From positions 1-18,488 of the forward strand of contig JAGLUC010000216.1 of the NCBI GenBank assembly GCA_023134955.1: a stretch of 18,488 nucleotides of DNA. The letters run 5' to 3'. The DNA comes from Methylococcales bacterium (GTDB lineage: Bacteria > Pseudomonadota > Gammaproteobacteria > Methylococcales > Methylomonadaceae). The position numbers and the translations under genes are program-made. The notes below the pieces were generated by a model. It was not told where the DNA came from, searched no databases, and saw only the letters and a program-made list of their open reading frames with translations. Shown here in pieces: positions 7,166 through 12,656 of this stretch. The first letter of the stretch is position 1. Each line of letters opens with the position of its first letter.

Positions 7166-9043
7166 ATGGCTAATTTAACAGTTTTTATGCCTATTATTTC
7201 TGGAGTAGGTATTGCCTTCGTCATCATTATGGGAATTGCCATTTTATTCAAGGCGTTCTATATAAAAGTGAACCAAGGTACTGCGCTTATTGTGAATGAT
7301 ATGAGTTCTAAGCCAAAAGTGCATTTTACCGGGGCATTGGTTTACCCGATTATTTACATGAAAGAGTTCATGAAGATTTCCTTGATCACTTTAGAAGTTG
7401 ATAGACGAGGAAATGATGGATTAATCTGTTCTGACAATATGCGGGCAGACATTACCGTTGCTTTTTATCTTAGAGTTAATGAAACCACAGAAGATGTTTT
7501 ACGTGTGGCTAAATCTATTGGTGTAGATAGAGCATCAGATCGCGATGCTGTGTATCAACTATTCTCAGCCAAATTTTCAGAAGCCTTAAAAACGGTGGGT
7601 AAGAAATTTGAATTTGTGCAATTATTTGAAAATAGAATTGACTTTAGAGAAAAGATTATTGAAGTGATTGGTGATGATCTGAACGGCTATATATTAGAAG
7701 ATGTGGCGATTGATTATTTAGAACAAACACCAAAAGCTTCATTAGATCCCAATAATATATTAGATGCAGAAGGGATTAAAAAAATTACAGAAATGACAGC
7801 CATTCAAAATGTCCGTACCAATGTTTTGGAGCGAGATGAAGAGTTGGCGATTAAGAAAAAAGATGTAGAAACAGTGGAAGCAATGTTGGAATTAAAACGT
7901 CAACAAGCCGATGCAGAAGCCAAACAAGAGCGTGAAATATTAACCATTAGAGCCAGAGAAGAAGCAGAAACTAAAAAGATTCAAGAAGAAGAACGTAAAA
8001 AAGCAGATTCAACCACCATCATGGTTAATCAAGATTTAGCGGTACAAACAGAAAATCAGAAACGTGAAGTAGAAGTAGCAGAACAAAATCGTCAACGTGC
8101 CGTTGCAATTGAAATGGAAAGAGTGACACGAGCAAGGGATTTGGAAATTGTGGCGCGTAAACGAGAAGTGGAGCTGCAAACGATTGAAGCTGAAAAAGCG
8201 GTGGAAGTAGAGAAAAAAGAAATTGCACGAGTGATTCAAGAGCGCGTTATTGTTGATAAGGCAGTCGCTATTGAAGAAGAAAAAATTAATGAAGTCAGGC
8301 AAGTCTCAGAAGCCGACCGTTTAAAACAAGTACAAGTATTAGGCGCGGAAGCTGAAGCGGAAGAAGAAAAAATTAAACATGTTAAAGCCGCAGAAGCGGA
8401 AGAAATGGCTGCTCATCATAAAGCCACTGAAATTACCACACTAGCTCAGGCAGATTTAGATGCGGCTGCAAGAGAAGCAGATGCTAAAAAGAAACTAGCA
8501 GAAGGTATACAAGCAGAAGAAGCCGCTTCAGGTTTAGCAGAAGCCAAAGTGCAAGAAGCCAAAGCCGATGCCTTAGAAAAAGAAGGCTTAGCAGAAGCCA
8601 GAGTGATTAGTGCAAAAGGTGAAGCTGAAGCCGCTGCACAAAAAGATGTAGGTTTGGTCGGTGCAGAAGTGACCCGCGAGCAATTTAAAGCAGAAGCGGA
8701 TGGTTTAGTCGAGAAATTCTCAGCCATGGGTGATATGAGTGCCCAAGCACGAGAGCATGAAGAATTCCGTATGAGTTTAGAAACAGCCTTTAAAGAAGCG
8801 ATAGCCTCAATTGAAGCGGGTAAAGAAATTGCCCAAGAAAATGCAGAAGTATTAGCCACAGCATTAAGAGAAGCCAATATTGATATCGTCGGTGGAGAGC
8901 AACATTTCTTTGATACCTTTGCCAAATCATTATCAATCGGTAAAGCTATTGATGGGTTATCAACTAAAAGCAGTGTGGTTTCGGGGATATTGGATAAGGT
9001 GATGAGTAAACTGGATTCTAAAAACAAACCGAAAAGCGAGTAA
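7166..9043 (+). CDS. YqiK-type flotillin (SPFH/band 7) protein
   Basis: The 625 residues begin with one membrane segment (about 8-30, IISGVGIAFVIIMGIAILFKAF). An SPFH/band-7 domain follows (about 31-200), then a very long Ala/Glu/Lys-rich coiled coil (about 205-510) and a C-terminal amphipathic region. Flotillins oligomerise into large cage-like scaffolds in fluid-ordered membrane areas. YqiK is the E. coli representative (about 550 residues), so this protein is somewhat longer. AGGGGG at 7153-7158 precedes ATG 7166. The coiled coil contains repeated AEA/EEE blocks, which also cause long open minus-strand frames that are not genes. Position between a YqiJ partner and pspA suggests a joint envelope-stress role. 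Confidence 0.92.
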   Translation: MANLTVFMPIISGVGIAFVIIMGIAILFKAFYIKVNQGTALIVNDMSSKPKVHFTGALVYPIIYMKEFMKISLITLEVDRRGNDGLICSDNMRADITVAFYLRVNETTEDVLRVAKSIGVDRASDRDAVYQLFSAKFSEALKTVGKKFEFVQLFENRIDFREKIIEVIGDDLNGYILEDVAIDYLEQTPKASLDPNNILDAEGIKKITEMTAIQNVRTNVLERDEELAIKKKDVETVEAMLELKRQQADAEAKQEREILTIRAREEAETKKIQEEERKKADSTTIMVNQDLAVQTENQKREVEVAEQNRQRAVAIEMERVTRARDLEIVARKREVELQTIEAEKAVEVEKKEIARVIQERVIVDKAVAIEEEKINEVRQVSEADRLKQVQVLGAEAEAEEEKIKHVKAAEAEEMAAHHKATEITTLAQADLDAAAREADAKKKLAEGIQAEEAASGLAEAKVQEAKADALEKEGLAEARVISAKGEAEAAAQKDVGLVGAEVTREQFKAEADGLVEKFSAMGDMSAQAREHEEFRMSLETAFKEAIASIEAGKEIAQENAEVLATALREANIDIVGGEQHFFDTFAKSLSIGKAIDGLSTKSSVVSGILDKVMSKLDSKNKPKSE

Positions 9044-9052
9044 GGTAAAAAT

Positions 9053-9601
9053 ATGAAATGCACAAGCTGTAACAAAGGTATTTTATCCCCTAGTTTTATA
9101 GATGGATTGTTCAGAGCGCATACATGTACTGAATGCGGTGGTAACTGGGTATTAATTGAAGACTATCTGATATGGAAAGAACGTAATCCAGAATTTGAAT
9201 TTTCAGATGAAGTTACATGCGAAGCTGAGGACTCAACAACCACTTTATTGTGCCCAGTGACTGGAACTGTCATGAGAAAATTTCGATTGGCCGCTAAAAA
9301 CTCACATCGTCTGGATTATAGCTCAAGTGTGGGTGGTGTCTGGCTGGATAAAGGCGAATGGGAACTGCTAAAAAAGGAAGGTCTTGCAGGTTCCTTAAAT
9401 GCAGTATTGACTGAATATTGGCAGAATAATATTCGACTAGACAGTGCTAAAGATAGTTTTGAAGCAATTTATAAAGATAAGTTTGGTCTACAGACATACG
9501 GTAAAGCGCGTGAGTTTAGGGAATGGTTAAACAATCAACCCTGCAAGGCTGATTTAAGAGCTTATATTTTAGCCGATGACCCTTATTCAGCCAGAAAGTA
9601 G
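9053..9601 (+). CDS. Small zinc-ribbon (TFIIB-type) protein
   Basis: The 182-residue protein opens with an intact zinc ribbon: C3-x2-C6 and C25-x2-C28 followed by GGNWV, the zf-TFIIB signature. A second unit (about 67-107) keeps one CP and the GGVWLDKGEWELL ending, but its other metal cysteines are replaced (SSSVGGVWLD), so it probably no longer binds zinc. The rest is helical and of unknown fold. The gene starts nine bases after the flotillin stop, so it is part of that operon. Proteins of this type recur beside PspA/flotillin genes, but I know of no defined function. Its last codons (DDPYSARK) belong to a 41-bp sequence that is repeated before the dioxygenase gene. Confidence 0.8.
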   Translation: MKCTSCNKGILSPSFIDGLFRAHTCTECGGNWVLIEDYLIWKERNPEFEFSDEVTCEAEDSTTTLLCPVTGTVMRKFRLAAKNSHRLDYSSSVGGVWLDKGEWELLKKEGLAGSLNAVLTEYWQNNIRLDSAKDSFEAIYKDKFGLQTYGKAREFREWLNNQPCKADLRAYILADDPYSARK

Positions 9602-9774
9602 TTTTTTAAAATGGTTTTTAATAAACCACAGATTGAGTTGTGATTGGATTTTTGGATCGATTAAGTAGGAATTGGGGCTTTAGCCTCGCCTGACTCGTGC
9701 GAGGCTAAAGCCTCACTTCCAGCAAAAAAACAACCAACCTGTAGTTTATTAATAGCCATTTTTTTAATGAAGCT
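9576..9774 (+). repeat. Direct repeat, copy 1 (split by a MITE-like insertion)
   Basis: The left part (9576-9607) and the right part (9763-9774) together match the uninterrupted copy at 10514-10554. Joined with five T residues at the junction, 38 of 41 positions agree, and all three differences are C/T. About three extra T residues remain, consistent with a small target duplication made when the 155-bp element entered. The left part is the end of the zinc-ribbon gene; the right part includes AATGAAGCT, the start of the dioxygenase reading frame. Confidence 0.75.
9608..9762. mobile_element. MITE-like element with nested inverted repeats
   Basis: This is a 155-bp non-coding element. The outer 24-bp arms (9608-9631 and 9739-9762) match as inverted repeats at 21 of 24 positions. 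Inside them a second, stronger hairpin has 22-base arms (9668-9689 and 9699-9720) pairing at 20 positions around a nine-base loop; each arm contains GGCTTTAGCCTCGC or its complement. It begins seven bases after the zinc-ribbon stop codon and is flanked by T-tracts. Size, terminal inverted repeats and lack of coding capacity fit a non-autonomous transposable element. No cognate transposase lies in the window. It may also hamper read-through transcription. Confidence 0.65.
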
Positions 9775-9807
9775 CGGGGCAAGGTATGGAAAGTAAATCC
9801 CTTGATC

Positions 9808-9845
9808 TCTTTACTATTGATAAAAAGTAAAGAACAGCATATCCT
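9808..9845 (+). promoter_or_regulatory. Promoter and operator-like dyad of the AbrB-VapC module
   Basis: TTGATA (9817-9822) and TATCCT (9840-9845) are spaced by 17 bases. TCTTTACT (9808-9815) is perfectly inverted as AGTAAAGA (9826-9833) across ten bases and overlaps the -35 element. This fits the usual autorepression of a toxin-antitoxin operon by antitoxin or complex binding. Transcription would start near 9852, about 25 bases before ATG 9877. Confidence 0.5.
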
Positions 9846-9876
9846 CTAGTTTTAAATTTTGTAAATAGGTGAGCAG

Positions 9877-10092
9877 ATGCCAAAAGTAAGTGCAAAAAGA
9901 CAAATTACAATTCCTATTGATCAGTGTAAGGCAATGAATATAAAGCCAGGTGATGAATTAGAAATTTTTGCAGCCGATGAACAATTAATTCTAATTAAAA
10001 AAGCTGTAGGCGCAGCAAAAGGTTTATTAAGCCATGTGCAAGTTAAAGAACACATGACGGATGAAGAATCAAGACAGAGTGCAATAGGATGA
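9877..10092 (+). CDS. AbrB/VapB-type antitoxin
   Basis: The 71-residue protein has a swapped-hairpin AbrB DNA-binding domain in residues 1-45 (KVSAKRQITIPIDQCKAMNIKPGDELEIF). This is the form seen in VapB and MazE antitoxins. The remaining C-terminal tail is the part expected to wrap around and block the toxin. GGTGAG lies just before the ATG. The toxin gene overlaps its stop by four bases (ATGA), a typical coupled antitoxin-toxin order. Because the partner is a PIN protein it is best called VapB-like rather than MazE. It probably represses its own promoter with the toxin. Confidence 0.9.
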   Translation: MPKVSAKRQITIPIDQCKAMNIKPGDELEIFAADEQLILIKKAVGAAKGLLSHVQVKEHMTDEESRQSAIG

Positions 10093-10511
10093 TTGCGATA
10101 GATACCAATGTATTACTAAGGTATCTTTTGGATGATGATAAAACTCAGGCTGTTAAAGCAGAAAAAATAATTAAAGGGAAAGAGATTGTACTCATTATAG
10201 ATGTAGTGCTAGTTGAAACTATTTGGACATTAAAAGGAAAAAAATACCAACTAAATAAAACAGACTTAATTGCAGTTATACAGGCTTTGTTTAAAGAACC
10301 TAATATCCGTTTTGAAAAAGGGCAAGTTGTTTGGCAGGCACTTAATGATTACCGTAAAGCGAAGCCTGTAAATGGTAAATTAGCTGATTTTTCAGATGCT
10401 TTGATAGTGAATAAAGCAAAATTTATAGCAAATGAGAAATCAGAAGTGTTAAAGGGTGTTTATACTTTTGATAACGCAGCACAACAATTACCAGGAACTA
10501 AAGCACCATAG
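10089..10511 (+). CDS. VapC-type PIN-domain toxin ribonuclease
   Basis: The 140-residue protein is a PIN-domain endoribonuclease. The acidic metal-binding residues are all in place: D5 in AIDTNVLLRYL, E43 in LVETIW, D100 and D103 in ADFSDALI, and D128 in TFDNAA. VapC toxins cleave tRNA or rRNA at specific sites, inhibiting translation until bound by VapB. The target of this one cannot be read from sequence. It overlaps the antitoxin gene by four bases. Its stop at 10509-10511 lies two bases before the second copy of the 41-bp repeat, so the module ends exactly at a recombination boundary. Confidence 0.92.
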   Translation: MIAIDTNVLLRYLLDDDKTQAVKAEKIIKGKEIVLIIDVVLVETIWTLKGKKYQLNKTDLIAVIQALFKEPNIRFEKGQVVWQALNDYRKAKPVNGKLADFSDALIVNKAKFIANEKSEVLKGVYTFDNAAQQLPGTKAP

Positions 10512-10513
10512 CA

Positions 10514-10554
10514 ATGACCTTTATTCAGCCAGAAAGTAGTCTTTCAATGAAGCT
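10514..10554 (+). repeat. Direct repeat, copy 2 (uninterrupted)
   Basis: Its first 27 bases (10514-10540) match 9576-9602 at 26 positions, and the next 14 (10541-10554) match the parts of copy 1 on either side of the MITE. In the zinc-ribbon reading frame this copy still reads NDLYSARK and a stop, nearly the same as DDPYSARK at the true gene end. It therefore carries the end of one gene fused to the start of the next. Confidence 0.75.
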
Positions 10555-11221
10555 AGAGTATGAAGAAATAGGATACTTTATGCTCAAAAATGTTCTGGAT
10601 GAGGAAAGTGTTAAATCGTTAATAAATATATTAAGCGTATTTGAAAAAGACATTAATCATTACGGCATAAGGGATTTGATGAACAAAGTGCCTCAAATAC
10701 GTGAGTTGGCAATGTCTGATTGCTTATTACCCCTTGCTAAAAAAATACTTGGGGACAAGGCAAAACCGATACGAGCAGTATTTTTTGATAAGTTACCCGA
10801 CGCAAACTGGAATGTGGCATGGCATCAAGATACTTCTATTGTAGTTAAAGCCAAAGTGAAAATGCCAGGTTTTAATTATTGGCGAGAGAAGCAAGGTGTC
10901 ATGCATGTTGAGCCACCAGAACAGTATTTATCAAATATTTTAACGCTACGAGTTCACCTTGATTCGGCAAGTACCGAAACAGGGGTTTTAAGAGTTATTC
11001 CTGAAACGCACAAGAACGGAAGAGTGAGCTCCAACAAAATTCTAGATATTGTAGAAAAATCAGAAGTCAAAGAATGTACGGCTGAAGCAGGTGATGTATT
11101 ACTCATGAATCCGTTATTATTTCATTCTTCCAGAAAAGCAACCAAGCCAAAGCATCGAAGAATTATTCATCTTGAATATTCAGCCATGTCTTTGCCTGAG
11201 CCATTAGAGTGGTGTGAGTGA
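10547..11221 (+). CDS. Phytanoyl-CoA dioxygenase (PhyH)-like Fe(II)/2-oxoglutarate oxygenase
   Basis: The protein fits the PhyH family of non-haem iron oxygenases, which hydroxylate small or lipid-like substrates using O2 and 2-oxoglutarate. From the chosen ATG it has 224 residues. The facial triad is visible as H93-x-D95 in AWHQDTS and H193 in LLFHSSRKA, with an arginine for 2-oxoglutarate in KHRRIIHLEY. An upstream ATG at 10514 is in frame and would add 11 residues (MTFIQPESSLS). That stretch is only the repeated end of the zinc-ribbon gene read in another frame, and the family normally begins near KLEYEEIGYFMLKN, so I prefer 10547. The substrate is unknown. The repeat suggests the gene once directly followed the zinc-ribbon gene. 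Confidence 0.82.
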   Translation: MKLEYEEIGYFMLKNVLDEESVKSLINILSVFEKDINHYGIRDLMNKVPQIRELAMSDCLLPLAKKILGDKAKPIRAVFFDKLPDANWNVAWHQDTSIVVKAKVKMPGFNYWREKQGVMHVEPPEQYLSNILTLRVHLDSASTETGVLRVIPETHKNGRVSSNKILDIVEKSEVKECTAEAGDVLLMNPLLFHSSRKATKPKHRRIIHLEYSAMSLPEPLEWCE

Positions 11222-11280
11222 TAATCAAGACATGACAAAATACTATGCTTAACCTGAGTCAGTAGTAAATTAGATTTTTA

Positions 11281-11330
11281 TTGAAAAATATAGCCAGCAA
11301 TACTATATTCATTTTTATTAAATATGAATA
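11281..11330 (+). promoter_or_regulatory. Promoter and operator-like dyad of parDE
   Basis: TTGAAA (11281-11286) and TATATT (11304-11309) are spaced by exactly 17 bases, a strong sigma70 match. TATTCAT (11306-11312), overlapping the -10, is perfectly inverted as ATGAATA (11324-11330). This is suitable for repression by the RHH antitoxin downstream. AGGAG at 11334-11338 is the ribosome site. Confidence 0.55.
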
Positions 11331-11345
11331 GACAGGAGTTAAATA

Positions 11346-11594
11346 ATGGCAACAACAAGTTTAAGTCTGGGTGAACATTGGGAAGTTTTTATTAAAAATG
11401 AAGTTTCTAGTGGGCGTTATGGCTCAGCAAGTGAAGTGGTGAGGGATGCTTTGCGAAATTTAGAAGACCGAAAAAGTAAACTTGAAGCTTTACGAGTACA
11501 TTTAGCTGAGGGAGAAGCTCAAGTTAAAAAAGGTGAATTTATTACAGACTATTCAATTGAAAATATTATTCAAGGACTGGATAACGAAGAATGA
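11346..11594 (+). CDS. parD: ParD-type ribbon-helix-helix antitoxin
   Basis: The 82-residue protein starts with a ribbon-helix-helix DNA-binding domain (TTSLSLGEHWEVFIKNEVSSGRYGSASEVVRDALRNLE), including the ParD-typical GRYGSASEVVRDAL turn. The C-terminal half is the flexible toxin-binding region. It should neutralise ParE and repress the operon through the dyad at 11306-11330. It is preceded by AGGAG and its own promoter, so it does not depend on the dioxygenase gene. The ParE gene overlaps its stop by four bases. Confidence 0.93.
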   Translation: MATTSLSLGEHWEVFIKNEVSSGRYGSASEVVRDALRNLEDRKSKLEALRVHLAEGEAQVKKGEFITDYSIENIIQGLDNEE

Positions 11595-11890
11595 CTCGCC
11601 TTTTTAGGATTACGCCTCGTGCTCAAGAAGATTTAAAACAAATTGGGCGATATACCTTTTCTCAGTGGGGTGAAAAACAGCGCAATAACGATTTACGTAA
11701 TTTAGATAAACGTTTTTTCTGGTTGGCAGAAAATCCACAATTAGGTAAACAAAGACCTGATATTAAACAAGGCTACTATTGTTATCAACAAGGGTCTCAT
11801 TTGATTTTTTACCTGATTAGTAAGACGAGCATAGATATTATTGGCATTCCACATAAAGCGATGGATGTTTTAGGCTATTTTGAGGAATGA
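11591..11890 (+). CDS. parE: ParE/RelE-superfamily toxin
   Basis: The 99-residue protein matches ParE in length and pattern: FRITPRAQEDLKQIGRYTFSQWG at the start, then the LAENPQLGKQRPDIKQGYYCYQQGSHLIFYLI core strands and a C-terminal IIGIPHKAMDV strand. ParE toxins generally poison DNA gyrase, whereas RelE relatives cut mRNA. The N-terminal helix pair and the ParD partner favour ParE. It is translationally coupled to parD by ATGA overlap. Confidence 0.92.
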   Translation: MTRLFRITPRAQEDLKQIGRYTFSQWGEKQRNNDLRNLDKRFFWLAENPQLGKQRPDIKQGYYCYQQGSHLIFYLISKTSIDIIGIPHKAMDVLGYFEE

Positions 11891-11917
11891 AGTTATAGAG
11901 CTTTCTTAATCTGGGTG

Positions 11918-11955
11918 TTTTCTCGTTCCCAAGCTGGAGCTTGGGAACGAGAAAA
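11918..11955. repeat. 38-bp perfect palindrome between parE and mntA
   Basis: Two 18-base arms pair without a mismatch around a GG loop; the core arm is CGTTCCCAAGCT. It starts 27 bases after the parE stop and ends 20 bases before mntA. On both strands A-rich rather than T-rich sequence follows, so it is not a classical intrinsic terminator, though such a stem would strongly affect the transcript. Repeats with this GTTCCCAAGCT core are scattered in many gammaproteobacterial and cyanobacterial genomes. Confidence 0.7.
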
Positions 11956-11975
11956 AATAAGTTAATGAGTTATTT

Positions 11976-12266
11976 ATGAACAGTAAACAAACATTAGAAA
12001 TTTTGACCAAAATCAAACCAGAGTTAGCGAAACGCTTTGGTGTAACTCGTTTAGCTTTGTTTGGCTCAACAGTGCGTGATGAAGCAAGAGCAGATAGTGA
12101 TATTGATATTGTCGTTGCTTTTGATGGACCTGCAACATCCAAAAAATATTTTGGTGTGCAATTTCTTTTAGAAGATGAGCTAGGTCAACCTGTTGATTTG
12201 GTGACAGAGAAAGCAATGCGTCCTGAATTAAAACCTTTTATTGAGCGAGAAGCAGTTAATGTCTGA
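11976..12266 (+). CDS. mntA: MntA-type minimal nucleotidyltransferase antitoxin
   Basis: The 96-residue protein is a minimal nucleotidyltransferase. The catalytic motif is LFGSTVRDEARADSDIDIVV, a GSxxR helix cap followed by the two metal-binding aspartates of SDID. A third acidic residue lies in PVDLV. In the characterised MntA-HepT pair the enzyme adds AMP to a tyrosine of the HEPN toxin and so inactivates it. Here hepT starts inside the last codons of mntA (eight-base overlap), the standard arrangement. No strong ribosome site is visible before ATG 11976, and the 38-bp palindrome sits just upstream. Confidence 0.93.
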   Translation: MNSKQTLEILTKIKPELAKRFGVTRLALFGSTVRDEARADSDIDIVVAFDGPATSKKYFGVQFLLEDELGQPVDLVTEKAMRPELKPFIEREAVNV

Positions 12267-12603
12267 ACGAGAGTGGCGTTTTTATCTGGACGACATGATT
12301 GGTTTTGCTGAAAATGTGATGACTTATTGTGATGGGCTGGATCTGGAAACATTTGAACGAACAGGTTTAAATTATGATGCAACCGTGCGTAATTTAGAAT
12401 TAATTGGTGAAGCGGCTACTCATATACCCACACAAATACGAGAGAAAACTACGTCTATCCCTTGGCGACAAATTATTGCAACTAGAAATAGGTTAATTCA
12501 TGGTTATTTAGGGATAGATAACGATACTTTGTGGAGTATTATTCAAGATGATATTCCACCACTAATTATCGAGTTACAACAAATTAGAAGTGAGCTGAAA
12601 TAG
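12259..12603 (+). CDS. hepT: HepT-like HEPN-domain toxin ribonuclease
   Basis: The 114-residue all-helical protein (formerly DUF86) carries the RX4HXY motif as RNRLIHGY, the HEPN RNase active site; the tyrosine is the residue modified by MntA in studied homologues. The substrate is RNA, in some family members tRNA. ATG 12259 overlaps the mntA end by eight bases. A TTG at 12241 would add six residues but is less likely. The ATPase gene begins 53 bases after its stop, so read-through from this module into the ATPase is possible. Confidence 0.93.
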   Translation: MSEREWRFYLDDMIGFAENVMTYCDGLDLETFERTGLNYDATVRNLELIGEAATHIPTQIREKTTSIPWRQIIATRNRLIHGYLGIDNDTLWSIIQDDIPPLIIELQQIRSELK

Positions 12604-12614
12604 CTGATTTCTAG

Positions 12615-12643
12615 TTACAACGCGAGAGCGTGGGAACTATACG
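12615..12643 (+). promoter_or_regulatory. Candidate promoter built on a half intergenic repeat before the ATPase
   Basis: TTACAA (12615-12620) and TATACG (12638-12643) are spaced by 17 bases, which would start transcription near 12650, very close to ATG 12657. The spacer is GC-rich and includes ACGC-GAGA-GCGT (12620-12631), a GNRA-capped mini-hairpin. The following GTGGGAAC resembles half of a dispersed CGTTCCCACGC-type repeat. The promoter match is moderate. Confidence 0.3.
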
Positions 12644-12656
12644 TACTATAAGAATT

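Noticed and set aside
8446..9075. Long minus-strand open frame (209 codons) opposite the flotillin gene
   Set aside because: It is a shadow of the Ala/Glu/Lys-rich coiled-coil codons. The predicted peptide is low-complexity Ser/Ala-rich, and the plus-strand gene is certain. Smaller minus frames at 8025-8302 are the same effect.
9608..9762. Reading the nested inverted repeats as a CRISPR array or RNA gene
   Set aside because: There are no repeated units with spacers; the symmetry is inverted, with terminal arms and an inner hairpin, as in a MITE.
9877..10511. MazEF identity for the AbrB-type antitoxin pair
   Set aside because: The toxin has PIN-domain acidic residues and not a MazF fold, so it is VapC-like.
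11918..11955. Reading the palindrome as an intrinsic terminator
   Set aside because: The stem is strong, but A-rich sequence and no T-tract follows on either strand.
12241..12258. TTG start for the HepT-like toxin
   Set aside because: ATG 12259 gives the standard short overlap with mntA and the usual family N-terminus.
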